Positions 1 through 9,690 of a DNA stretch of 64,000 nucleotides are shown here, one piece after another. A program made the translations under genes and the position numbers. Each line of letters opens with the position of its first letter. The stretch's first letter is position 1. The stretch is taken from contig NC_030854.1 in the NCBI RefSeq assembly GCF_000208745.1, positions 18,075,571 through 18,139,570 of the forward strand. The letters are read 5' to 3'. This DNA is from Theobroma cacao. Lineage: Eukaryota; Streptophyta; Magnoliopsida; Malvales; Malvaceae. The notes beneath the pieces are model-generated. The model was not told where the DNA came from and did not search any database. It saw only the letters and a program-made list of their open reading frames with translations.

Positions 1-1805
1 GAGTCATCTAAAGGCTCTACAATCAATTGGTGAGTGGACTGCCTTCAAAACTTGTTTTGGGAAATATAATGTATTTGCCACCCATTTGAATGAATTATCA
101 AGTTTTTCATAAAGACAAGTGCCTTGGGAACAAGCTTTTGCAAAATGGTTTTATATTGTGATATGTGATTGCTATGGATTCATGCACTATTGTTGTATGA
201 TGATATATAAATGTGTGTGTTGTGCATGATGAATGATATTGTGTATAATGATTGTAACCGTGTGTGTGCACGATGTGGGGGGGATGGACATGCTGGTGAT
301 AATGGTGGCGTGAGAGATGGATGATGATAGTGCCCGTGTGCACGATGTGGGGGATGTACATGATGGCATTGATTGTGCACGATGTGGGGGGATGCACACG
401 ATGGTGTCGGCTATGTGCACGATGTGGGGGGATGTACGTGAGCTGGGTGTGATTATGATGAGGTTGATGTTTATCTATGTAACTATGCATATCTAGACTT
501 ATGAAATGAAAACTTATGAATGTGATATATGATCGACATATATGAGAAATTTTATACATTGTACTTTGAGAATTTTCATGTGCTGTATGTTGATTTTGTT
601 GGTTTAGCAGGATGGCCTTTTTGTTGAGTGAAGGGAAACTTTTCTCTTGTTGCTTTATTTTCGTTGCAACGAAATTCATTCTCGCTGTAGCGAGAAATTC
701 TCGGGTTTGAGATCCTTCACCAGAACTGGTTCTCGCTGCAGCGAGAATTTATTTCGTTGTAGTGAGATAGTCACTATAGCTTCTCGCTGCAGTGAAAAAG
801 AATCTCGCTGCAACGAAAAACTCTTTGTTTCATCAGCTGAATTTCGCTGCAATGAGAAACCTTCTGTTTCTAGGTTACAATTTCGCTGTACCGAGAAAGA
901 ATCTCGCTACCGCAAAAAACCTTTTGTTTTGGTCTCCTATCTTGTCCAATTGCTGCCCTATCTTTCACTTCTTTGCTACCATATCGGAGCATGGACTTCC
1001 AACATTAAGGATTAGATGAGTTAAGTTTAAAATGGGGAGGTTTAGTGAGAACCCCTCGGCCAATTGAGAAACCCTCGTTCGGCTAATAACTAAATCCCAA
1101 GGTCGTTGCAACGAAAATTCATTCTTGTTGTAGCGTAGCTGCAGCGAGAATGCCTTTTCGCTACAGCGAAGATTCATTGTCGTATTTGACTTGCTTGTGT
1201 AATATTGAAGTTTTCATTCTTCAAATGGTTCATTATGTATGGGTCCATGATTTGCAAATGATTAATCATTTAAGGGCTTGATGAGGGGTTTTTAATAAGA
1301 ATAGAAACAAATTGCATTGTTATGAAAAAGAATGCATCATGATTTTATTAAATATTCCTTATGGTATGCTTGTTCCCTTTCTTGTTGACTCACTGGGTTT
1401 ATACTCACTGTTTTCAACTTCATGTTTTTAGATCACGAGGCAGCAGGTAACTAGGACGAGGTATCCTTGTAGACTTATATCCATCTTTTGGTAGGTGTCT
1501 CGGCATTCAGTAGCTGTACATTCATTCGAGTCCCTCTGCTGGAGGTCGAGTATTATTTTGTTGTGTATAGATGAACCTAATATAACTTGTTAAGATATAT
1601 GTTGTAGACAATGTATATACACTCGTTTGGTATGCCAATATGAGATGGCAATGTGTAGTATTATTTTGATTCTAAGTTATGAAATATGATTTAGCAGTTT
1701 ATGATGGAATGATGAACATGATAGATTAATAGGCTTGCTTGGGCTTAGTGGACTACGTCCATTGGGCTCATGCGTCGGTCATGGCCTAGAATTTGGGTCG
1801 TGACA
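1..1805 (+). repeat. 5' LTR (3' two-thirds) of the Tekay element
   Basis: The sequence repeats at about 7913-9690 with scattered substitutions and small indels, and ends GGGTCGTGACA just before the primer site. It holds GTGCAC-rich short repeats (about 260-440), a cluster of CTGCAGCGAGAA-type motifs (about 655-1175) and the block CTCACTGGGTTTATACTCAC at 1389-1408. Compared with the 3' LTR it has extra motif copies near 745-770 and a small insertion near 1085, so the two LTRs have diverged by repeat slippage as well as point mutation. U3 and the start of R are outside the window. Confidence 0.93.
655..1175. repeat. cluster of degenerate CTGCAGCGAGAA palindromic motifs (5' LTR)
   Basis: About ten copies of a motif close to TCTCGCTGCAGCGAGA; the copy at 731-746 is a perfect 16-bp palindrome. 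Copies are spaced irregularly by 15-60 bp and differ by single substitutions. Read as protein they give meaningless SRCSEK-like strings, so the apparent ORFs here are artefacts. Confidence 0.85.
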
Positions 1806-1809
1806 ATGT

Positions 1810-1821
1810 TGGTATCAGAGC
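1810..1821 (+). promoter_or_regulatory. primer binding site (initiator Met tRNA)
   Basis: TGGTATCAGAGC lies five bases after the LTR end and is the usual plant retrotransposon complement to the 3' end of initiator methionine tRNA. It primes minus-strand DNA synthesis. Confidence 0.95.
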
Positions 1822-2030
1822 TCTAGGTTTGTCTAGGTCTTAGAACTTCTTTTTGTTAGTCCAGCGAAGACTCGGGTTTTTATGTGGAAACTCTAGTTGT
1901 GAAGTGTGAACTGCGGCACATTTTACAACCAAGTGACCGCATAGATTCCCTATCTTAGAAATCACCTTTTGCCTTAAGTATGATTATGAAATGTGTTTAA
2001 TAACAGGTGTTTGCTTTTGTCTACGTAAGA
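1822..2030 (+). other. untranslated leader of the Tekay element
   Basis: No coding potential. It ends with a pyrimidine-poor stretch and AACAG-GTG at 2002-2009, which could act as a splice acceptor just upstream of the gag ATG at 2031. That use is only inferred. Confidence 0.5.
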
Positions 2031-3422
2031 ATGCCGCCTAAGACACGAGCTGACTCAAGACGGATGAGAGAGCAAGATGCTCCTATTGAGATGGTAGGTA
2101 GGACACTGGCATCCACCCTGAGGGGCCGAGGTAGACGTGGTAGGGCCACTAAGCTGGTGAGGGCAGATACGCTTATGAGTGGGCGAGAAGAGGGACAGTC
2201 CTCAGGTGATGTAGATAGACACCCAACTGGGGGTATTACCGTCGAGGATTTGGCGACAAGCCTACCGGGAGTCAATCGGGTTTTAGAGATGATAGCAACT
2301 AGTATGGAGGATATACAGAGGGTAGTGAGGGGAGATCTACAGTACAAGAATCCCCTAGCTCCCAAGGACAGGCCAATCGCCAACATCATGAGGTTGAGAG
2401 GGGACTTCTAGATATTTCTCTCCCTGATTTCTTGAAGCTCAAGCCTCCATCATTTTCAAGGTCTGATGCATCAAAGAAACCCCAAGTTTTCTTGGATAAG
2501 ATGGAGAAAATTTGTAAGGCTTTGGGATGTTCTAGTGTTCGGTCAATTAAGCTAGTCGCCTTCCAATTAGAGGATGTGGTGCAGGAGTGGTATAGCTCTT
2601 TATGTAAAGACAGACCAACAGATGCAGCACCATTGGCCTGGAGTGAGTTCAGTGCAGCCTTCTTGGATCAATTCCTACCACTCAGTGTACGTAATGCCAG
2701 AGCCGGAGAGTTTGAGACTTTGGGACAGACTTCGAGCATGATAGTGTCCGAGTATGACATCAAGTTCACGCAACTAGCTCATTATGCACCCTATCTCGTT
2801 TCTACCAAGGAGATGAAGATTCAGAGGTTTATGGATGGGTTAGTGGAGCCATTATTTAGGGCTGTGGCATCCCGAGATTTCACTACCTATTCTGCAGCAG
2901 TGGATGGTGCTCAACGCATCGAGATAAGGACCAGTGAGAGTAGGGCTGCGAGAGATAGAGAAGAGAGGGCCAAGACTGAGGGTTATCAGGGCTGTAAAGA
3001 TTTCAGCAGTGGTGGTTCATCTTCTAACCGTCAAGGTCCATAAAAGGACTCACGATTATCCCATCGGGGAAGTGACCTGCCTAGTGCTAGTGTTGGGGCA
3101 GGATAGAAAACTTATAGAGCTAGGAGGCAACAAGATTTGAGACAGAGTAGTCAACTTATTCACCCTTGCAATACTTGTGGGAGAAGACATAATGGACGAT
3201 GCTTACATAAGGCGCCAGTTTGTTATAGGTGTGGTCAACCTGGACACATTAGGAGGAATTGTTCGAGGGCTTATCAATCTCAAAGATTCTACTCTTGGTT
3301 CCACCCAGCCTGCTTCGTCTGCTCCTTCAATTGCTGCCTCATTTGGTCGGGAGGCTAGTGGATTGAGAAGTAGAGGTGCTGGTACTTCCTCCCAGGGTAG
3401 GCCATCTAGGTCCGGACATTAG
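2031..3422 (+). pseudogene. gag: gag pseudogene (Tekay/Del), capsid-like domain and CCHC knuckle
   Basis: Gag would form the virus-like particle that packages the element RNA. I chose the ATG at 2031 (MPPKTRADSRR), because the reading frame upstream of it has only a GTG. The first part runs to a stop at 2409-2411. The capsid-like (Retrotrans_gag) region continues from about 2432 in a different frame, with [12 protein letters not shown] and [13 protein letters not shown] typical of the family, and stops at 3041-3043. After further stops a frame at 3137-3290 carries a half knuckle ([12 protein letters not shown]) and a full CCHC knuckle, [14 protein letters not shown], at 3221-3262. A second frameshift near 3290 moves the Ser/Gly-rich linker into the protease frame. 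At least two frameshifts and several stops make it non-functional. Confidence 0.9.
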
Positions 3423-3449
3423 AGTTCTATTGGTAGAGGCCAGGCGAGG

Positions 3450-4046
3450 GTGTTTGCTTTAACACAGCAGGAGGCCCAAACATTCAATGCCGTGGTCTCA
3501 AGTATTCTTTCAATTTGTGATATGAATGCTCGAGTCTTATTTGATCCTGGTGCTACCCACTATTTTATCTCTCCATGTTTTGCATCTCAGTTGGGTAGAG
3601 ATCGTGTTATTAGAGAGCAACAATTAGTGGTGTCTACTCTTTTAAAGGAGGTATTTGTGGCCGAGTGGGAATATGAGTCCTGTGTAGTACGAGTCAAGGA
3701 TAAAGACACTTCGATGAATCTAGTGGTGTTAGACACCTTAGACTTTGATGTAATCTTGGGGATGGATTGGTTATCACCCTGCCATGCTAGTGTGGACTGC
3801 TATCATAAATTGGTTAGATTTGATTTTCCCGGTGAACCATCATTTAGTATTCAAGGGGATAGGAGTAATGCTCCAACTAATTCGATATCAGTCATTTCTG
3901 CCAAAAGATTATTACGATAGGGTTGTATAGGTTACTTGGCCGTGGTAAGGGATACTCAGGCGAAGGTTGGAGATGTAAGTCAAGTGTCAGTGGTAAAGGA
4001 GTTTGTGGATGTATTTCCCGAGGAGCTACTAGGTTTACCTCCCCGA
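3450..4046 (+). pseudogene. aspartic protease pseudogene (Tekay/Del)
   Basis: The protease cuts the gag-pol polyprotein. The frame runs to a stop at 3918-3920. The active-site region reads VLFDPGATHYFIS: the catalytic Asp is at 3543-3545, but the usual Ser of the D-S-G triad is Pro (CCT). The second half has FDVILGMDWL, the conserved flap-to-end block of gypsy proteases. After the stop the linker [15 protein letters not shown] leads to the reverse transcriptase, with a frameshift at about 4045. The Ser-to-Pro change and the stop both predict loss of activity. Confidence 0.88.
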
Positions 4047-4960
4047 GTGGGAGATTGAATTTTGTATAGATTTGATTCTTGACACCAGACCTATATCCAT
4101 ACCCCCATATAGAATGCCACCTGCAGAGCTTAAAGAGCTTAAGGATCAATTGTAAGATTTGTTGGATAAAGGTTTCATCCGTCCTAGTGTATCCCCATGG
4201 GGAGCACCGGTGCTATTTGTGAAGAAGAAAGATGAGTCACTTAGGTTGTGCATTGACTATTGACAGCTTAATAAAGTGACAGTGAAGAATAAGAATCCTC
4301 TCTCAAGAATAGATGATTTATTTGATCAACTATAATAAGCACAATGTTTCTCTAAGAAAGATTTACGATCTGGGTACCATCAATTGAGGATCCGAAATGA
4401 AGATATACCCAAGATCGCATTTCGAACAAGGTATGGGCACTATGAGTTCTTGGTGATGTCATTTGGACTCACGAATGCTTCTATAGCCTTTATGGATTTG
4501 ATGAACCGAGTGCTCAAGCCTTATTTGGACAAGTTCGTGGTAGTGTTTATTGATGATATCTTGATCTACTCAAGGAGTAAGGAGGAGGATGAGCAGCATC
4601 TCAAGATAGTGCTCTAAATTTTGAGAGAACATCAATTGTATGCCAAGTTCTCTAAGTGTGAGTTTTGGCTCGAAAGTGTTGCATTTTTGGGGCATGTGAT
4701 ATCTAAAGATGGGGTACAAGTTGATTCAAAGAAAGTTGAGGCAGTGGAAAAATGGCCAAGGCCAACATCAGTTACGAAGATTAGAAACTTTGTGGGTTTG
4801 GCTGGCTATTATCGTCGCTTTGTAAAGGACTTGTCTAAAATAGTCACCCCTTTGACTAAGTTGACATGTAAGGATACAAAATTTGAGTGGTCTGATGCTT
4901 GTGAGGATAGCTTTGAGAAGCTTAAGGCATGTCTCACCACAGCTCCAGTGTTAAGCCTGC
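4047..4960 (+). pseudogene. pol: reverse transcriptase pseudogene (Tekay/Del)
   Basis: Copies element RNA to DNA. From about 4050 the rest of pol stays in one frame, interrupted only by stops. Visible blocks are [20 protein letters not shown], the first catalytic Asp in DLRSGYHQL (about 4360-4390), [14 protein letters not shown], and the catalytic FIDDILIYS (about 4546-4572). The thumb and connection follow with [14 protein letters not shown]. In-frame stops occur at 4153, 4261, 4333, 4336 and 4615. Most lie where relatives have Gln or Arg, so they fit C-to-T changes. Confidence 0.93.
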
Positions 4961-5490
4961 CGCAAGGCACAGGGGGTTACACGGTGTTTTGTGATGCATC
5001 GGGGGTTGGTTTAGGATGTGTATTGATGCAACATGGGAAGGTGATTGCGTATGCATCTAGGCAACTTAAAAGGCATGAGCAGAATTACCCCATACACGAT
5101 TTGGAAATGGCAGCAATCGTGTTTGCCTTAAAGATTTGGAGACATTACTTGTATGGTGAGACTTGCGAGATATACACGGACCACAAAAGTCTGAAGTATA
5201 TATTTCAGCAGAGGGATCTTAACTTACGGCAACGTAGATGGATGGAGTTGCTAAAGGATTATGATTGTACTATTCTTTATCATCCCGGTAAGGCCAATGT
5301 AGTGGCGGATGCCTTGAGTCGAAAATCAATGGGAAGCTTGGCACATATTTCTACAGATAGGAGATCCTTGGTTAGGGAGATCCATAGCTTGGGAGACATG
5401 GGAGTGCATTTGGATGTTTCAGAGACAAATGCATTGCTAGCACATTTTAGAGTGAGGCCTATCTTAATAGACCGGATCAAAAAAGCATAA
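4961..5490 (+). pseudogene. pol: RNase H domain and linker (Tekay/Del pol)
   Basis: Removes RNA from the RNA:DNA hybrid during reverse transcription. Seen: [12 protein letters not shown] (first Asp), [38 protein letters not shown] (Glu), [12 protein letters not shown] (Asp) and [10 protein letters not shown] (last Asp), in the order usual for Ty3/gypsy RNase H. This 870-bp frame (4621-5490) is the longest uninterrupted stretch of pol and ends at a TAA where relatives continue into integrase. Confidence 0.93.
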
Positions 5491-6714
5491 AGTAAAGATG
5501 ATTTCATAGCTAAGGCCTTAAAGGATCCTCAAGGAAGAAAAGGAAAAATGTTTACCAAAGGCACAGATGGAGTGTTGAGGTATGGAACCAGACTTTATGT
5601 TCCTGATGGTGACGGGTTAAGGAGAGAAATATTGGAGGAAGCTCACATGGCAGCCTATGTGGTACATCCAGGGGCTACAAAGATGTATCCAGATTTGAAA
5701 GAGGTGTATTGGTGGGAAGGACTTAAAAGAGATGTAGCTGAGTTTGTCTCCAAGTGCCTGGTATGTCAGCAAGTTAAGGCCGAGCATCAAAGGCCCACGA
5801 GACTACTACAGTCGTTACTAGTGCTCGAGTGAAAGTGAGAGCATATTGCCATGGACTTTGTAACGGGTTTGCCTCGAACTAGTAGGGGTTACGACTCGAT
5901 TTGGATCATAGTAGACCGGTTAACAAAGTCAGCCCATTTTCTTCCGGTTAAGACTACTTACGGGGCTGCCCAATACGCTCGAGTTTATGTGGATGAGATA
6001 GTACGACTGCATGGTATCCCCATTTCTATAGTATCTGACAGAGGAGCTTAGTTTACTAGTAGGTTTTGGGGAAAGTTGCAGGAAGCATTGGGTATTAAGT
6101 TGGATTTCAGCACAACTTTCCACCCTCAGACTGATGGACAGTCTGAACGGACCATACATACATTGGAAGATATGTTGAGGGCTTATGTGATAGACCTTGG
6201 GGTCAGGTGGGATCAATATCTACCCTTAGTGGAATTTGCCTACAACAACAGTTTCCAATCTAGCATCCAAATGGCACCATTTGAGGCATTATATGGACGG
6301 AGGTGTAGGTCACCCATTGGATGGCTAGAGGTGGGAGAAAGGAAACTTTTAGGGCCTGAGTTGGTGAATGATGCAACCGAGAAAATACACATGATTCGGT
6401 AGCGGATGTCAACAGCACAAAGTAGACAGAAATCATATGCTAATAACCGACGGAGAGACTTGGAGTTCCAAGTAGGAGATCATGTATTTTTGAAAGTTTT
6501 TCCAACTAAAGGAGTAATGAAGTTTGGCAAGAAAGGACAATTAAGCCATCGGTATATAGGACCCTTCGAGATCTTAGAAAAGGTTGGAGTGATGGCTTAT
6601 CGTTTGGCGCTACCACTAGACCTTTCGAATATTCATCCCGTGTTTCATGTGTCCATGCTTAGGAAGTACAACCCGGATCCATCACATGTAATACGGTATG
6701 AAACCATTCAGTTG
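5491..6714 (+). pseudogene. pol: integrase pseudogene (Tekay/Del)
   Basis: Inserts element DNA into the genome. The N-terminal zinc region has the His pair around AHMAAYVVHPGATKMY and the Cys pair CLVCQQVK (about 5640-5775). The catalytic core has Asp in MDFVTGLP (about 5851), Asp in IVSDRG (about 6036) and Glu in GQSERTIHTLEDML (about 6145). The C-terminal part has YIGPFEILEKVG and PVFHVSMLRKY. Stops at 5488, 5830, 6049 and 6400 break it; the one at 5830 is TGA where Trp is usual, and 6049 and 6400 are TAG where Gln is usual. Confidence 0.93.
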
Positions 6715-6894
6715 TAAGAAGATCTAACCTATGAGGAGCAACTAATATCTATCCTTGATAGGCAAGTCAAAAAGCTCCGTTCAAAGGATGTAGCTTCAGT
6801 AAAAGTGTTGTGGTGAAACCACACCAGTGAAGAGGTAACGTGGGAAACCGAGGAGGAAATGCGAACAAAGTATCCCCATCTCTTTGATACTTAG
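6715..6894 (+). pseudogene. chromodomain-like C-terminal tail of Tekay integrase
   Basis: Follows integrase in the same frame after a stop at 6715. It reads DLTYEEQLISILDRQVKKLR and SVKVLW, a stop at 6814, then NHTSEEVTWETEEEM, ending at the TAG at 6892-6894. In Tekay/Del elements this tail is a chromodomain-related module thought to steer integration toward marked chromatin. The stop falls in the aromatic-rich strand, so it is inactive. Confidence 0.8.
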
Positions 6895-6942
6895 AGGTAA
6901 GTTACCTTATATTTTAATTTAAATTTGGAGACCAAATTTCTT

Positions 6943-6956
6943 TAAGTGGGGGAGAA
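6943..6956 (+). promoter_or_regulatory. polypurine tract of the Tekay element
   Basis: The AAGTGGGGGAGAA run lies directly before the TG of the 3' LTR at 6957. It would prime plus-strand DNA synthesis. Confidence 0.92.
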
Positions 6957-7324
6957 TGTGAGACCCCAACCTCTATAGGCTTGTAACAAAGCATAGATGT
7001 AATAATACAAGCCAGGGGTAGTTTCGTTATTTTCTCTAATAAGCTTCCAAAAGAAAGTTTTATGTTATTTTAAGGCCTAAATAGGCATAAGACTGCATAA
7101 ATGACGTGTAATGAAGAGAACACGAAGAAAACTAGAAATGACAATAATTTTCACGATAGGGGTAAAATGGTCATTTTTCACCTCGGGTTAAAATTTTAAG
7201 TTTTTATGAACCCGAGTATGTTTAGACCATTATGGACCTTGTCCCAGTGTCAAAAGAACAAAAAGATTGCATAAAATATTGGAGGGGTAATTTAGTAATT
7301 TTGAGAGAATGGATCAGTTTGGCC

Positions 7325-7332
7325 TATAAATA
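7325..7332 (+). promoter_or_regulatory. TATA box in Tekay 3' LTR
   Basis: TATAAATA is followed about 45 bp downstream by a pyrimidine-rich patch, the usual layout of a plant LTR promoter. The start site is inferred near 7355-7365. Confidence 0.75.
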
Positions 7333-7650
7333 CTTTCTTCTAGCAGCTTCTTCTCCCATTTTCCAGCAGCTTGTCTTCTTCTTCTTCTTCCCTCTCACGT
7401 TTTTTCAATTCCTCCATGGGAGTTTTCTTCAAGCTTCCATAACTTTCTCTCTCTAGCTCCAATTTTTATGCTTTTGGTGTACCCTTCCATAAACCCTTGT
7501 GCTCTTTCATCCTCTCATTTTAAAATTCTTGAAAAAATCTTATTTTCATACTTTCTCTCACTAGTTGGACGTTTTAGAGAGAGAAAAAGAAAATTACACT
7601 ATTTATTTGAAAGCTATTGGAAGAGAATTTGACTACAAAGGAGCCCTAGG

Positions 7651-7866
7651 GTAAGTGATAAACTAAGTTCTATTTTTAGCTACAAAAAATGGCTAGTAAT
7701 TGGGATTTATGAGCTATTTTATTGTTGAGTATGTTCATTACTTTTAGTGATTTAGATAGTGAACATAGATGGCCATTTAATGTGGCAATTGAAAGCTAGC
7801 TAAGAGATAGCTTTTAGGGTTCATAATGTGTAAATTGACCTATTGCTTATGCTAATGTGATCCTAG
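7651..7866 (+). other. candidate intron inside the Tekay LTR leader
   Basis: The segment starts GTAAGTGATAAAC after CCCTAGG and ends AATGTGATCCTAG before GTTCTAAGG, matching GT-AG consensus at both ends. Homologous segments occur in related G LTRs at 18225-18468 and 25316-25553. A third G LTR (30471-33799) lacks exactly this segment, which supports splicing of the RNA in this family. Confidence 0.7.
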
Positions 7867-8569
7867 GTTCTAAGGAAGCCCCATCATCTCATTTGGACAA
7901 TTAAGGGAATTTGAGTAATCTAAAGGCTCTACAATCAATTGGTGAGTGGACTGCCTTCAAAACTTGTTTTGAGAAATATAATGTTTTTGCCACCCATTTG
8001 AATGAATTATCAAGTTTTTCATAAAGACAAGTACCTTGGGAACAAGCTTTTGCAAAATGGTTTTATATTGTGATATGTGATTGCTATGGATTCATGCACT
8101 ATTGTAGTATGATGATATATAAATGTGTGTGTTGTGCATGATGAATGATATTGTGTATAATGATTGTAACCGTGTGTGTGCATGATGTGGGGGGGATGCA
8201 CATGCCAATGATAATGGTGGCGTGAGAGATGGATGATTATAATCCCCGTGTGCACGATGTGGGGGGACGCACACGATGGCACTGATTGTGCACGATGTGG
8301 GGGGACGCACACGATGGTGCCGGCTATGTGCACAATGTGGGGGGATGTACATGAGCTGGGTGTGATTATGATGATGTTGATGTTTATCTATGTAATTATG
8401 CATATCTAGACTTATGAAATGAAAACTTATGAATGTGATATATGATCGACATATATGAGAAATTTGATACATTGTACTTCGGGAATTTTCATGTGCTGTA
8501 TGTTGATTTTGTTGGTCTAGCAGGATGGCCTTTTTGTTGAGTGAAGGGAAACTTTTCTCTTGTTGCTTT

Positions 8570-9060
8570 ATTTTCATTGCAGCGAAATTCATTCTCGCTG
8601 CAGTGAGAAACTCTTGGGTTTGAGAACCTTCACCAGAACTGGTTCTCGCTGCAGCGAGATAGTCACTGTAGCTTCTCACTGCAGCGAAAAAGAATCTCGC
8701 TGCAACAAAAAACTCTTTGTTTCATCAGCTGAATTTCATTATAGCGAGAAACCTTCTGTTTCTGGGTTACAATTTCGCTGCAGCGAGAAAGAATCTCGCT
8801 GTAGCAAAAAACCTTAAGTTTTGGTCTCGTATCTTGTCCAATTGCTGCCCTATCTTTCACTTCTTTGCTACCATATCGAAGCATGGACTTCCAACATTAA
8901 GGATTAGATGAGTTAAATTTAAATTAGGGAAGTTTAGTGAGAAAACCTCGGCCAGTTGAGAAACCTTCGTTCGGACTAAATCCCAACGTCGCTGCAACGA
9001 AAATTCATTCTCGCTGAAGAGTAGCTGCAGCAAGAATGCCTTTTCGCTGGAGCGAAGATT
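8570..9060. repeat. CTGCAGCGAGAA palindromic motif cluster (3' LTR)
   Basis: Equivalent to the 655-1175 cluster. A perfect 16-bp palindrome TCTCGCTGCAGCGAGA lies at 8644-8659, with degenerate copies on either side. Relative to the 5' LTR, one motif-plus-spacer near 8660 is missing. Confidence 0.85.
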
Positions 9061-9690
9061 CGTTGTCGTATTTGACTTGCTTGTGTAATATTGAAGTTTT
9101 CATTTTTCAAATGGTTTGTTATGTATAGGTCCATGATTTTCAAATGATTAATCATTTAAGGGCTTGATGAGGGTTTTTACTAAGAATAGAAACAAATTGC
9201 ATTGTTTTAAAAAAGAATGCATCATGATTTCATTAAAGATTCCTTATGGTCTGCTTGTTCCCTTTTTTGTTCACTCACTAGGTTTATACTCACCGTTTTC
9301 AACTTCATGTTTTTAGATCACGAGGCAGCAGGTAACTAGGATGAGGTGTCCTTCTAGACTTATATCCATCTTTTGGTAGGTGTCTCGACATTCAGTAGCT
9401 GTACATTCATCCGAGTCCCTCCGTTGGAGGTCGAGTATTATTTTGTTGTGTATAGACGAACCTAAAGTAAATTGTTAAGATACATGTTGTAGACAATGTA
9501 TATACACTTGTTTGGTATGCCAATATGAGATGGCAATGTATAGTATTATTTTGATTCTAAGTTATGAAATATGACTTAGCAGTTTATGATGGAATGATGA
9601 ACATGACAGATTAATAGGCTTGCTTGGGCTTAGTGGACTACGTCCATTGGGCCCATGTGCCGATCATGGCCCGAAATTTGGGTCGTGACA

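Larger units (their letters stand above)
1..9690 (+). mobile_element. Tekay/Del-type Ty3/gypsy chromovirus, degenerate, 5' end outside window
   Basis: Order on the + strand: partial 5' LTR, initiator-Met primer site, gag with a CCHC knuckle, protease, reverse transcriptase, RNase H, integrase, a chromodomain-like tail, polypurine tract, full 3' LTR. Domain order with integrase last defines Ty3/gypsy, and the tail after integrase points to the Tekay/Del chromovirus lineage. The 3' LTR begins TGTGAGACCCC and ends GGGTCGTGACA. The five bases after it are CAAAG; the matching upstream copy lies outside the window. Both halves of gag and the gag-pol boundary carry frameshifts, and pol has about eleven internal stops, so it cannot encode its own mobility. 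It is inserted in the E-family LTR that continues to 11578. Confidence 0.95.
6957..9690 (+). repeat. 3' LTR of the Tekay element (2734 bp, complete)
   Basis: Begins TGTGAGACCCC after the polypurine tract and ends GGGTCGTGACA, in register with the 5' LTR end. Layout: U3 to about 7350; a TATA box at 7325; a CT-rich start region (CTTCTTCTTCTTCC, about 7373-7395); a candidate GT-AG intron 7651-7866; GTGCAC repeats about 8180-8350; a CTGCAGCGAGAA palindrome cluster about 8570-9060; and the shared block at 9274-9293. It is followed by CAAAG, the presumed target-site copy. Confidence 0.95.

Noticed and set aside
260..440. Possible CRISPR-like array (regular GTGCAC repeats)
   Set aside because: Repeats are degenerate, spacers are not unique, and the same array recurs in every related LTR of a plant retrotransposon.
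107..679. 190-residue minus-strand frame rich in His, Pro and Thr (also 8019-8679, 19729-20182, 59223-60320)
   Set aside because: It is created by the GTGCAC short repeats and flanking LTR sequence, recurs in LTR copies in either orientation, and part of the last one is translated N bases.
647..1015. Frame with repeated SRCSEK-like peptides
   Set aside because: It comes from the CTGCAGCGAGAA motif cluster inside an LTR; motif spacing is irregular and not codon-constrained.
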